Positions 36,433 to 44,629 are shown, counted from the first letter of the stretch. The stretch is 64,000 bases of DNA from Flavobacterium sp. 5 (GCF_002813295.1 NZ_PHUE01000001.1:558001-622000), one strand, 5' to 3'. A program made the numbers and translations. The notes: generated by a model not told the origin, from the letters alone.

Positions 36433-37101
36433 ATGAACTACCTCTTACCCTTATTCTCAGTACTGATAGGTTATATTTTGGCTTTGTTTTTAAAACCAAA
36501 AAGCAAGACTAATCTCAAACTACTACTTGCTTTTAGTGGTTCGTTTTTGCTATCGCTAACAGTAATGCATTTGTTACCGGAAGTTTACGAAAGCCATAAT
36601 CCTAAGATTGGACTTTTTATTATGATCGGAATTTTGTTTCAGATTATATTAGAATTTTTCTCCAAAGGAGCAGAACATGGACATGTACACGGTCATGATA
36701 AAATGTACCACATGCCTTGGCTGTTATTCATCAGTCTTTGTATTCACGCTTTTTTAGAAGGTTTTCCAGTAGGGCATCATCATGATTTAGCATTAGGAAT
36801 TGCTATACATCATTTTCCGATAGCCATAATTCTGACTATGTTTTTCATCAATTCTAAATTGAATAAAATAGCCATTTTTATCTTTATGACCACGTTTGCA
36901 GTGATGACTCCAATGGGAACACTAGTGTCTGATTTTTTTCCTGTACTAAATACATATTACCCTCAAATTACAGCAGTAGTTATTGGTATTTTATTTCATA
37001 TTTCATCCACTATCATTTTTGAAAGTAGTGAAGGTCATAAATTTAATATTGCTAAAGTTTCGATGATTGTAATAGGAATTGTGTTGGCTTGTTTTTTATA
37101 A
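36433..37101 (+). CDS. ZIP-family metal transporter
   Basis: The 222-residue protein has about seven membrane helices. A His-rich cytoplasmic loop GAEHGHVHGHDKMYH lies at about 76-90. The ZIP metal-binding helices appear as CIHAFLEGFPVGHHHD and AIHHFPIAIILTMFF. It probably imports a divalent cation such as zinc or iron. The small length is normal for bacterial ZIPs. No metalloregulator gene adjoins it. Confidence 0.88.
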   Translation: MNYLLPLFSVLIGYILALFLKPKSKTNLKLLLAFSGSFLLSLTVMHLLPEVYESHNPKIGLFIMIGILFQIILEFFSKGAEHGHVHGHDKMYHMPWLLFISLCIHAFLEGFPVGHHHDLALGIAIHHFPIAIILTMFFINSKLNKIAIFIFMTTFAVMTPMGTLVSDFFPVLNTYYPQITAVVIGILFHISSTIIFESSEGHKFNIAKVSMIVIGIVLACFL

Positions 37102-37122
37102 GCTTACCCTTTGTAGAACGTT

Positions 37123-37191
37123 TTGCTATGTTATAATTCAATCTCTTTTTGATTAGGGCGAGAAAATCGCCAAATCTAAAAAGTGTTCTAC
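37123..37191 (+). other. Nested inverted repeats after the ZIP gene
   Basis: An outer pair GTAGAAC/GTTCTAC (37123-37129, 37185-37191) encloses a hairpin built from CTTTTT, GATT and GGCGA pairing with TCGCC, AATC and AAAAAG around a GAAAA loop (37145-37183). No T run follows on the plus strand, so it is not a classic terminator. Confidence 0.45.
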
Positions 37192-37254
37192 TACAATTCC
37201 TTACGCTGATCAAGTAGTAAAAAACTTCAACAGAATAAATCTAAGCAAAGAAAC

Positions 37255-37722
37255 ATGGCTTTCAAACATCTATTCAAAGCAAGACTAAATTGGACTTCCG
37301 TTCCAAAAGAAACAGCTCCCACCACAAAACAATATCTTAAAACCCATCAAATTGCTATTGAAGGAAAAGATATTTTAAACATTTCGGCTGCCAAAGCATT
37401 CAAAGGTGATCCTGGTTTATATAATCCCGAAGATTTATTATTGAGCAGTTTAGTTTCCTGTCACATGATGTCTTATTTATACGTTTGCTCTCAAAACGGC
37501 ATTGATGTAATGTCTTATCAGGATGGTGCAGAAGCAACTCTCGAAGTTTTGGAGAATGGTTCCGGACGTATTATCGAAGTACGATTACATCCTAAAGTAG
37601 TTATTAAACAACAAGAAAAAATAGCCGAAGCCTTAAACTTGCATAAAAAAGCAAACGAACTTTGTTTTATCGCCAATTCTTGTAATTTTAAAATCGTTCA
37701 TTATCCTACTTGTACGAATTAA
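37255..37722 (+). CDS. OsmC-family protein
   Basis: The 155-residue protein has the OsmC core. PEDLLLSSLVSCHMMSYLYVC carries the first conserved Cys (about 70), and NELCFIANSCNFKI the second region (about 142-148). It has extra cysteines and an N-terminus (FKARLNWTSVPKE) unlike classical OsmC. Such YhfA/YmaD-type members may handle thiol peroxides, but their substrates are poorly known. It is distinct from the OsmC gene at 28194. Confidence 0.82.
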   Translation: MAFKHLFKARLNWTSVPKETAPTTKQYLKTHQIAIEGKDILNISAAKAFKGDPGLYNPEDLLLSSLVSCHMMSYLYVCSQNGIDVMSYQDGAEATLEVLENGSGRIIEVRLHPKVVIKQQEKIAEALNLHKKANELCFIANSCNFKIVHYPTCTN

Positions 37723-37925
37723 AAACTACAGAATCCTTTCCTTCAATTCAAATTAGATTTACAGCCTTTGACTATTTTTAGTGTTGATGAACTAGAAGTT
37801 TAATTAGTAAACGCAACATTATTTCGTTTTAACAAACCTCTTTTTTTCTACAAATCTCTTATATTTACGGAATAGCTACTTTAGCTACCGTTTACAAAAA
37901 CACCCAATAGTTATAAAATCCAAAA

Positions 37926-39110
37926 ATGACAACATCTATCATTATATCAATATGTCTATTATTGATTCTAGCCTATATCTTCGATATAACTTCATCAAAA
38001 ACAAAAATTCCCTCGGTTATATTATTACTTATTGTGGGTTGGGCGGTTAAACAAGCTACGAATGCTCTGGAAATAACAGTTCCAAATTTGACCTCAATCT
38101 TACCAGTCCTAGGAACAGTAGGACTAATCTTGATCGTTATGGAAGGCTCTTTAGAATTAGAATTAAACAAATCTAAGTTTCCATTTATCGGTAAAACGGC
38201 TCTGGTTGCTATTTTACCAATGCTACTTTTTAGTTTTGGACTGGCATTTGTTTTTCAATATTTTGGCAACATTTCATTTAAAGTTGGATTGGCCAATGCC
38301 ATTCCACTAGCCGTAATTAGTAGTGCAATTGCTATTCCGAGTTCTCAAAATCTTATCTCAAAAAACAAAGAATTTATCACTTATGAAAGTAGCTTATCTG
38401 ATATTTTTGGCGTAATTCTTTTCAATTTCATAACCCTCAACGACAATATTGGAGCGGCATCCATTGGTGAATTTATAGTAGAATTATTCATTATACTCGT
38501 AATAACATTTGTAGCAACATTAGGACTTGCCTTTTTATTAAGCAAAATAAAGCATCCTGTAAAATTCATTCCTATCATATTAAGCATCGTACTGATATAC
38601 TCTGTTTCTAAAGTTTACCATTTGCCAGGTTTAATTTTCATCCTCCTTTTTGGGCTTTTTCTTGGAAACCTAGACGAACTTAAAAGCAATAAATTTATTC
38701 AAAAACTACAACCAAACCTTTTAAATAAAGAAGTACATAAATTCAAAGAATTAACTACTGAAATTGCTTTTTTAGTAAGAGCATTATTTTTTCTGTTATT
38801 TGGCTACTTAATCGAAACTCACGAATTATTAAACACCGAAACAATTGTTTGGGCAGTTGGAATTTGCGCAGCGATATTTGCATTACGATATATCTCTCTT
38901 AAAATATTCAAACTAAAAATCAAACCTCTTTTATTTATTGCTCCAAGAGGTTTGATTACCATTTTGCTATTTTTATCAATACCAGAAAATCAAGTAACCG
39001 ATTTAGTCAATAATTCATTAGTTATTCAAGTCATAATACTATCTGCTTTAATAATGATGTTTGGACTTATGACCAATAAAGAAACTATTGACAATGATTT
39101 AGAATCCTAA
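37926..39110 (+). CDS. Cation:proton antiporter (CPA family)
   Basis: The 394-residue protein has about 12 hydrophobic segments with the Na+/H+ exchanger pattern. SKTKIPSVILLLIVGW is in the first repeat, GLILIVMEGSLELEL follows, and a characteristic unwound region AIAIPSSQNL appears near residue 140. APRGLITILLF is near the end. There is no C-terminal TrkA or universal-stress domain. It probably exchanges Na+ or K+ for H+, and the ion is not determinable. It is monocistronic. Confidence 0.85.
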   Translation: MTTSIIISICLLLILAYIFDITSSKTKIPSVILLLIVGWAVKQATNALEITVPNLTSILPVLGTVGLILIVMEGSLELELNKSKFPFIGKTALVAILPMLLFSFGLAFVFQYFGNISFKVGLANAIPLAVISSAIAIPSSQNLISKNKEFITYESSLSDIFGVILFNFITLNDNIGAASIGEFIVELFIILVITFVATLGLAFLLSKIKHPVKFIPIILSIVLIYSVSKVYHLPGLIFILLFGLFLGNLDELKSNKFIQKLQPNLLNKEVHKFKELTTEIAFLVRALFFLLFGYLIETHELLNTETIVWAVGICAAIFALRYISLKIFKLKIKPLLFIAPRGLITILLFLSIPENQVTDLVNNSLVIQVIILSALIMMFGLMTNKETIDNDLES

Positions 39111-39241
39111 CAATTATAAAATCAGCAACTTATTTTTAGGAGCATAAACATCTGGCGTTTTTGTTATTAAAAACCCTTCCGAAGCAAACAATTACCTCAC
39201 CGAAGACTATAATTCGGAGTCAGAAGCATGTTTGAAGTATA

Positions 39242-39341
39242 CAGAAGACCGTTTACTCCTGCCAGAAGATAGTTTGCCACTGCCAGAAGATTGTTTTCCG
39301 CACCCAGAAGCTCGTTCGCCGCTGCCAGAAGCTCGTTTGCG
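39242..39341 (+). repeat. Four-copy 21-bp tandem array, GC-rich
   Basis: Units at 39251-39271, 39272-39292, 39293-39313 and 39314-39334 follow the pattern GTTTGCCGCTGCCAGAAGCTC, with partial units at both ends. It is the most GC-rich stretch in an otherwise AT-rich 490-bp gap. Open frames through it on both strands encode only repetitive peptides and are not accepted as genes. Confidence 0.75.
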
Positions 39342-39477
39342 GGCATTCTTATTCCTTCGGAGTCCCCGTTTTACAAGGAAAATCGTAGAAAATGATACAA
39401 TAACCAAAATTTATCCTTTTCGAGCTAGTAACTATTAATTTCTATATTTGAAAATTAGATAATTAAATAATTTTCAC

Positions 39478-39530
39478 TCAAAAACTTAGCTAATCAAAAA
39501 CTTAGAACCTTAGTAACTTAGGTTACTACT
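39478..39530 (+). repeat. ACTTAG-type degenerate repeats upstream of murQ
   Basis: AAAAACTTAGCTAATC, AAAAACTTAGAACCTT and AGTAACTTAGGTTACT repeat the (A)ACTTAG unit also found at 23708-23797 before the aldo/keto reductase gene. The remaining 70 bp to the murQ ATG show nothing clear. Confidence 0.55.
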
Positions 39531-39599
39531 AGTATTTTCTTTAAGTTTGTAATAGTAAATAAACCGTAACTTTTTTACGCATTTGAAACTCAAAAAACA

Positions 39600-40415
39600 A
39601 TGACTTTTACCAAAACCACCGAACAATCATCAAAATACGAACAGCTCGAAAAAATGTCTGTTCGAGAACTAATAAGTAATATCAACCAAGAAGACCAAAC
39701 CGTCCCTCTTGCTGTAGAAAAAGCACTACCACAAGTAGAAACATTAGTAACCGAAATAGTTGCCAAAATGAAACAAGGAGGTCGCCTATTCTACATTGGA
39801 GCAGGTACATCGGGTCGTTTAGGAATATTGGATGCATCAGAATGCCCTCCTACTTTTGGAGTTCCTTTTGATTTAGTCGTTGGAATCATTGCTGGTGGTG
39901 ATACCGCCATTCGCAAAGCCGTAGAAAATGCCGAAGACAATGCAACTCAGGCATGGTTAGATTTACAAGCATTTAATGTAAACGAAAATGATGTTGTTGT
40001 AGGTATTGCAGCTTCGGGAACAACACCGTATGTTATTGGAGGTTTACAAACCTGTAACGAAAACAACATCAGTACAGGAAGTATTTCATGTAATGCTGGC
40101 AGCCCGCTTTCGCAAACAGCAAAATTCCCAATCGAAGTTATTGTAGGACCTGAATTTGTTACTGGTAGCTCTAGAATGAAAGCCGGAACAGCACAAAAAC
40201 TAGTACTCAACATGATTACTACGGCTACAATGATTCAGCTGGGAAAAGTGAAGGGCAACAAAATGGTAGATATGCAATTGAGCAATAGTAAACTTGTGGA
40301 CAGAGGCGTGAAAATGATTATGGGAGAAATTCCTGTAAGCTATGAAGAAGGATCCAAATTATTAAACACTCACGGAAGTGTTCGTAAAGCAGTTGATTTT
40401 TACAATAAACAATAA
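39600..40415 (+). CDS. murQ: N-acetylmuramic acid 6-phosphate etherase
   Basis: The 271-residue protein is an SIS-domain etherase. GGRLFYIGAGTSGRLGILDASECPPTFG (about 61-88) holds the catalytic acid region, and VVGIAASGTTPYVIGG and TGSSRMKAGTAQKLVLN follow in family order. It splits MurNAc-6-phosphate into GlcNAc-6-phosphate and lactate for cell-wall recycling. It is somewhat short compared with proteobacterial MurQ (about 300), as is common in Bacteroidota. A DUF6095 gene follows after 3 bp. Confidence 0.94.
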   Translation: MTFTKTTEQSSKYEQLEKMSVRELISNINQEDQTVPLAVEKALPQVETLVTEIVAKMKQGGRLFYIGAGTSGRLGILDASECPPTFGVPFDLVVGIIAGGDTAIRKAVENAEDNATQAWLDLQAFNVNENDVVVGIAASGTTPYVIGGLQTCNENNISTGSISCNAGSPLSQTAKFPIEVIVGPEFVTGSSRMKAGTAQKLVLNMITTATMIQLGKVKGNKMVDMQLSNSKLVDRGVKMIMGEIPVSYEEGSKLLNTHGSVRKAVDFYNKQ

Positions 40416-40418
40416 ACC

Positions 40419-40637
40419 ATGGCAAATAAAGATTTATTAGCAAAAGGAATTAAATACGTAACAGGAGCTTTACCATTGATGTTCATAGGGCCAACTGTAA
40501 TTTACAATGCGTTTATGAACCAGCATACCAATTGGCATTACTTGGTTTTAGGAATCGGAATTATTGCTTGTTTGGCATCTATGTATTTGATGTTTGTGGG
40601 TTTAAAAATAATAATGAAAGGCATATTTAACGACTAA
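40419..40637 (+). CDS. DUF6095 small membrane protein
   Basis: The 72-residue protein has two hydrophobic helices (about 15-33 and 42-65) and opens MANKDLLAKGIKYVTGALPL, typical of DUF6095, which usually follows murQ in flavobacteria. It starts 3 bp after the murQ stop and is surely co-transcribed. The function is unknown. Confidence 0.8.
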   Translation: MANKDLLAKGIKYVTGALPLMFIGPTVIYNAFMNQHTNWHYLVLGIGIIACLASMYLMFVGLKIIMKGIFND

Positions 40638-40664
40638 TTTGTATCTTTACAAAAACTATAGATC

Positions 40665-40895
40665 ATGGATATTCAAGCTGAAATAAATTGGATTCATCAA
40701 GAAATTGACAAAGTAAAAGACCCTTCTTTTATCGAAAAGATGAAACATCTTTTGCAATCCATAAATTCAAATAGAGAAGAAACTAATATTGATTATAATA
40801 ATGATATTGATAATGCTTTAGAAAATATTAAAAACGGAAATTTTTATACCGATGAAGAAGCAATATCAATTTCGAAAACATGGGGAAGAAAATAA
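40665..40895 (+). CDS. Putative antitoxin of a ParE-type pair
   Basis: The 76-residue acidic protein precedes and overlaps (16 nt) a ParE-like toxin gene. It has a helical N-terminus (INWIHQEIDKVKDPSFIEKM), an acidic disordered middle and a C-terminal EEAISISKTWGRK. The arrangement and size are those of RelE/ParE antitoxins without a classical DNA-binding motif, so autoregulation is uncertain. The identification rests mainly on position. Confidence 0.65.
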   Translation: MDIQAEINWIHQEIDKVKDPSFIEKMKHLLQSINSNREETNIDYNNDIDNALENIKNGNFYTDEEAISISKTWGRK

Positions 40896-41194
40896 TTTGG
40901 TCTCCAAATGCTTTAGGGCAATTAGAAGACATTCATTTTTATATTCTTTTTGAAAGTAAATCAATCCGAATTGCTGATAAAGTTGTAGAAACCATTTTTG
41001 AAAGCACTGAAATTCTAAAAACGCAACCCGAAATTTTTAAAATTGATAAACAAAAAATCAATAACGACGGAACTTTTAGAGTTTATATCGTTTATGACTA
41101 TAGTATTTCTTATCAAATTACCCAAACTACAATTCAAATTCTCCGTGTGAGACATAATGCCCAAAAATTCAAAAAACTCCCATGGAAGACTTAA
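40880..41194 (+). CDS. RelE/ParE-superfamily toxin
   Basis: The 104-residue protein has the ParE-like fold pattern. IIWSPNALGQLEDIHFYILFESKS (about 4-27) forms the two N-terminal helices, and FRVYIVYDYSISYQITQTTIQILRVRHNAQ (about 65-94) the C-terminal strands ending in the family RxRHxxQ-type motif. Known ParE toxins poison DNA gyrase, while RelE-type relatives cut mRNA, and the target here is not proven. It overlaps the antitoxin gene by 16 nt and the next, Qnr-like gene by 13 nt, indicating translational coupling of all three. Confidence 0.8.
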   Translation: MGKKIIWSPNALGQLEDIHFYILFESKSIRIADKVVETIFESTEILKTQPEIFKIDKQKINNDGTFRVYIVYDYSISYQITQTTIQILRVRHNAQKFKKLPWKT

Positions 41195-41754
41195 TACACA
41201 TTCAAAAAACATTTGAAAAAATCACTTATATCGGTAAGAAAATAAACAATCGTGAATTTGAAGATTGTGTTTTCAAAAACTGTGATTTCTCGAATAGTGA
41301 TTTCTCAAACAATAGTTTTATGGATTGTGAATTCATAGAATGTAATTTATCGATGACCCAATTGGGAGGTTCTAGTCTAAAGACCGTTTCTTTCAAAAAC
41401 AGCAAATTGATGGGGATTCAATTCCAGGCATGTCAGGACTTTTTATTCAATGTTCAATTTCAAGATTGTGTTTTGGATTATAGCTCATTTGCGAATAAAA
41501 AAATGCCAAAGACCAAATTCAATTCCTGTTCTCTAAAAGAAGTTACTTTTATTGGAACAAATTTGACTCAATCTGTTTTTGGAAATTGTAATTTGGATAA
41601 TGCTATTTTTAATGACACCGTTTTGGCTGGAGTAGATTTTACAACAGCTTACAATTATAAAATAGATCCTGAATTTAATCCAATGAAAAAAGCTAAATTT
41701 TCCAATCAGGGAATTGCTGGGCTTTTGGATAAGTATGATATAAAAATTGAGTAA
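41182..41754 (+). CDS. Pentapeptide repeat protein, Qnr/McbG-like
   Basis: The 190-residue protein is a right-handed quadrilateral beta-helix made of A(D/N)LXX-type repeats. They are clear in FEDCVFKNCDFSNSDFSNNS and throughout residues 25-155. The C-terminus GIAGLLDKYDIKIE resembles the dimerisation end of Qnr proteins (QASLLMERLGI). Qnr, MfpA and McbG proteins bind DNA gyrase and protect it from inhibitors. The start codon lies inside the end of the ParE-like toxin gene, giving a possible functional link. Homologues also occur alone in flavobacteria, so the link needs testing. Confidence 0.82.
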   Translation: MEDLIHIQKTFEKITYIGKKINNREFEDCVFKNCDFSNSDFSNNSFMDCEFIECNLSMTQLGGSSLKTVSFKNSKLMGIQFQACQDFLFNVQFQDCVLDYSSFANKKMPKTKFNSCSLKEVTFIGTNLTQSVFGNCNLDNAIFNDTVLAGVDFTTAYNYKIDPEFNPMKKAKFSNQGIAGLLDKYDIKIE

Positions 41755-41801
41755 TTATTTGAATTATCTTCTCTATATTGTAGCTACTTAAAATTTAACT
41801 C

Positions 41802-42800
41802 ATGGAACTCCAAGAACAATTTTCACACATAACGGCACTCATATCAAAAGCAAAAGAGAGTGCTTACCATGCAGTAAACAAGGAATTGGTAACTCTCTAT
41901 TGGCATGTAGGAGAATATGTAAGTCAACAAGTAGAAAAGAAAACTTGGGGTAAATCGGTAGTAAAAGAGTTATCTCTTTTTATTCAGCAGTCGGAACCTA
42001 ATATTGTTGGTTTTTCTCCACAAAACATATGGAGAATGAAGCAATTTGTAGAAACTTATAAAAATTTACCAAAACTCGCAACACTGTCGAGAGAATTAAG
42101 CTGGTCACAAAACAGACTGATTTTACCGCTCAAAAGTTCTGAAGAACAAGAATTCTATTTACTTTTTTGTATCAAAGAAAAATGGTCTGTTAGAGAGCTT
42201 GAAAGACAAATCAATACATCTTGTTTTGAACGTGTAATGCTTGCAAATGAAAAACTCGCCACACTGTCGGGAGTTTTTCCAAAAGAAATAACAAATACTT
42301 TCAAAGACACGTATGTACTAGAATTACTTCAATTACCTGAAAGTCATTTAGAGAAAGATTTAAGAAAAGCAATTGCACAAAACATAACAAAATTTCTATT
42401 AGAATTTGGAAGAGATTTTGCATTTATGGGAGAAGAGTATCCCTTGCAAGTTGGCAGCCAGGATTTTGCAATTGACCTTTTGTTTTATAACCGAAATTTG
42501 AATTGTATGGTTGCCATAGAACTGAAAATAGAGAAATTCAAACCTGAACATTTGGGGCAACTTAATTTTTATCTCGAAGCACTAGACAGAGATATTCGCA
42601 AGCCACACGAACAACCTAGCATTGGTATATTACTATGCAATGGCAAAGATGATATTGTAGTCGAATATGCTTTAAACCGAACAATATCGCCCACATTAGT
42701 AGCTGATTACCAAACAAAACTTCCTAGTAAAGAACTATTACAGCGTAAATGGAAGGAGATTTTAGAGTCACTTTCTGATAATAATAACAAACAAAATTGA
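41802..42800 (+). CDS. DUF1016/YhcG-family PD-(D/E)XK nuclease
   Basis: The 332-residue protein has an N-terminal helical DUF1016_N domain (about 5-150) and a C-terminal nuclease domain with the active-site pattern FAIDLLFYNRNLNCMVAIELK (about 222-242), that is, Asp then ExK. Such proteins are frequent in defence and mobile regions, and some are linked to restriction systems, but their targets are unclear. Two in-frame copies of a 23-bp palindromic sequence encode KLATLSR and KLATLSG at about residues 91 and 151. It lies 47 bp after the Qnr-like gene. Confidence 0.85.
   Translation: MELQEQFSHITALISKAKESAYHAVNKELVTLYWHVGEYVSQQVEKKTWGKSVVKELSLFIQQSEPNIVGFSPQNIWRMKQFVETYKNLPKLATLSRELSWSQNRLILPLKSSEEQEFYLLFCIKEKWSVRELERQINTSCFERVMLANEKLATLSGVFPKEITNTFKDTYVLELLQLPESHLEKDLRKAIAQNITKFLLEFGRDFAFMGEEYPLQVGSQDFAIDLLFYNRNLNCMVAIELKIEKFKPEHLGQLNFYLEALDRDIRKPHEQPSIGILLCNGKDDIVVEYALNRTISPTLVADYQTKLPSKELLQRKWKEILESLSDNNNKQN
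42071..42278 (+). repeat. Paired 23-bp in-frame repeat within the YhcG gene
   Basis: AAAACTCGCAACACTGTCGA then GAG (42071-42093) recurs at 42251-42273 with two changes, exactly 60 codons apart. The second copy is also an inverted repeat (AAAACTC ... GAGTTTT, 42251-42278). Confidence 0.65.
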
Positions 42801-42806
42801 ATAATT

Positions 42807-43382
42807 ATGGAAGCTACTACCTCATATCTTGAAAGTGTAAAAAAACAATTTCTCTACTATAAAATGTTAGGAGAAAAAGCAATGGAACAATTGGAAGCAG
42901 AACAACTTTTTGTTGCTGTAAACGATGATACCAATAGCATTGCAGTTATTGTAAAACATCTTTCGGGAAATATGCTTTCCCGTTGGACAGATTTCTTAAC
43001 CACCGATGGCGAAAAAGAAACACGAAATCGAGATGCAGAATTTGAAAATGATTTAGCAACAAAAGAACAAGTCTTAAACTCTTGGAATGAAGGATGGAAT
43101 TGTTTTCTGGGAACATTAGAAACCTTGCAACCAGAGCAACTTTCGGAGATTATTTATATCAGGAATGAAGGACATACAGTTATTGAAGCCATCAACAGAC
43201 AACTAGCTCATTATCCATACCACATCGGGCAAATTGTTTTTTATGCTAAACAATTAAAAAAAGACGAATGGAATAGCTTATCGATTCCTAAAAACAAATC
43301 GAACACTTATAACGACGCAAAATTTGCTCAAGAGAAAAGCATTAAAAACTTTACTGAAGAAGAATTTAGACGATTGAAATAA
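42807..43382 (+). CDS. DUF1572 / DinB-like four-helix protein
   Basis: The 191-residue protein has the DinB_2 pattern. Metal-binding His positions occur in VKHLSGNMLSRW (about 50-61) and in RQLAHYPYHIGQIVFYAKQL (about 131-150). Family members are thiol-dependent or metal-dependent enzymes of mostly unknown role. It starts 6 bp after the YhcG gene and is probably in the same transcript, which ends at a perfect hairpin directly downstream. Confidence 0.82.
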   Translation: MEATTSYLESVKKQFLYYKMLGEKAMEQLEAEQLFVAVNDDTNSIAVIVKHLSGNMLSRWTDFLTTDGEKETRNRDAEFENDLATKEQVLNSWNEGWNCFLGTLETLQPEQLSEIIYIRNEGHTVIEAINRQLAHYPYHIGQIVFYAKQLKKDEWNSLSIPKNKSNTYNDAKFAQEKSIKNFTEEEFRRLK

Positions 43383-43386
43383 AAAT

Positions 43387-43420
43387 AATGAGAGCCTAAT
43401 AACCTAATTAGGCTCTCATT
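43387..43420 (+). terminator. Perfect terminator after the DinB-like gene
   Basis: AATGAGAGCCTAAT pairs perfectly with ATTAGGCTCTCATT around a 6-nt loop. It is followed by A-rich rather than T-rich sequence on the plus strand, so Rho assistance is possible. Confidence 0.7.
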
Positions 43421-43439
43421 AAAAAAATAAAACATAGAA

Positions 43440-43814
43440 ATGAGAAAAATTATCTTCCTACTACCAATACTATCCTTAATGTCGTGTTATGATGCGGAGC
43501 GCAACTGCAAAGACTTCAAAACCGGAAAATTTAAATTTGAGTATGAAATTGATGGCGTAAAAAAAACGACCGTTTTTGAGCGTAATGACAGCATTGAAAT
43601 TGAGACTTTTGAAGGTAAAACGGATACCGCTACAATTCGCTGGATAAATGATTGCGAATATGTTTTACAAAAGAAACACCCGAAAAATAAGGCAGAAGAG
43701 AAGGCTATTGACATGAAAATTTTGACAACTACGAAAAATTCCTATACCTTTGAATTTGGAATGGTAGGAGCCGATTCTAGACAAAAAGGAACGGTAATTA
43801 AAATTTCAGAATAA
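43440..43814 (+). CDS. Small lipoprotein, flavobacterial family
   Basis: The 124-residue protein has a lipoprotein signal ending SLMSC (Cys 16) and a mature, probably beta-rich domain (CKDFKTGKFKFEYEIDGV, then ATIRWINDCEYVLQKK). Two further cysteines could form a disulfide. Homologues are sometimes mislabelled DNA topoisomerase IV; nothing in the sequence supports that. It lies 43 bp before the terC gene. The function is unknown. Confidence 0.68.
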   Translation: MRKIIFLLPILSLMSCYDAERNCKDFKTGKFKFEYEIDGVKKTTVFERNDSIEIETFEGKTDTATIRWINDCEYVLQKKHPKNKAEEKAIDMKILTTTKNSYTFEFGMVGADSRQKGTVIKISE

Positions 43815-43857
43815 AAAACACATAACACATAAAAAACATAACCCCTAACACTACAAA

Positions 43858-44628
43858 ATGGAAGTATTTTTGAACCCTGATGCTTGGATTGCCTTATTAA
43901 CATTGACTTTCTTGGAAATAGTCTTAGGTATTGACAACATCATTTTTATCTCTATTGCAACTGGAAAATTAGCGATAGAAGACCGTAAAAAAGCGACCAA
44001 ATTGGGTATGTTTTTGGCTATGTTTATGAGGATTGCATTGTTGTTTGGAATTAATTTCTTAACCCAAATGAAGAAACCTTGGTTTACCATTGATTGGAGC
44101 TGGTTGCATGCAGGTGTTACAGGACAAAGTATCATTTTATTATTTGGTGGATTGTTCCTAATTTATAAAAGTACCAATGAGATTCGTGAGAAAGTTGATG
44201 AAAAAGGTCATGAAGAAAAGGAATTAGGTAAAGCTACTGCAAAATCTTTCCAGAGTGTAATTCTTCAAATTATAATGATTGATTTGGTTTTCTCTTTTGA
44301 TAGTATTTTGACTGCTGTTGGAATGACTAATGGTGTTGAAGGTGCTTTGGTTATTATGATTACGGCTGTGATTATTTCGGTATTAATTATGATGCAATTT
44401 GCTGTTCCTGTTGGAAATTTTGTCAATAAACATCCTTCCATTCAAATATTAGGATTATCCTTTTTGATTTTAATTGGATTCATGTTATTGACTGAAAGTG
44501 CTCATTTGGCCAATGCTCTTGTTTTTGGAAGCCATGTAACTCCAGTTCCAAAAGGGTATTTATATTTTGCTATTTCATTCTCTTTATTTGTAGAAATAAT
44601 TAATATGAGAGTTACTAAAAAGAAATAA
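43858..44628 (+). CDS. TerC-family membrane protein
   Basis: The 256-residue protein has about seven helices with the TerC hallmarks. LEIVLGIDNIIFISI (about 20-34) and DLVFSFDSILTAVGM (about 142-156) each carry an acidic residue within the membrane, as expected for metal binding. TerC/Alx proteins have been linked to tellurite resistance and to manganese export or secretion-coupled metallation. The substrate here is inferred as Mn2+. No other ter genes are present. The next gene begins 1 bp after its stop. Confidence 0.88.
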   Translation: MEVFLNPDAWIALLTLTFLEIVLGIDNIIFISIATGKLAIEDRKKATKLGMFLAMFMRIALLFGINFLTQMKKPWFTIDWSWLHAGVTGQSIILLFGGLFLIYKSTNEIREKVDEKGHEEKELGKATAKSFQSVILQIIMIDLVFSFDSILTAVGMTNGVEGALVIMITAVIISVLIMMQFAVPVGNFVNKHPSIQILGLSFLILIGFMLLTESAHLANALVFGSHVTPVPKGYLYFAISFSLFVEIINMRVTKKK

Positions 44629-44629
44629 T

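Noticed and set aside
39242..39341. CRISPR array
   Set aside because: The 21-bp units are directly adjacent with no spacers, and no cas genes are present.
39207..39438. Open frames on both strands through the 21-bp array
   Set aside because: Products are only repetitive heptapeptides, with no homologous-looking domain and no promoter. They are explained by a tandem repeat whose unit is a multiple of three.
43440..43814. DNA topoisomerase IV
   Set aside because: This label circulates for similar small lipoproteins, but the 124-residue product has a lipobox and no topoisomerase motif.
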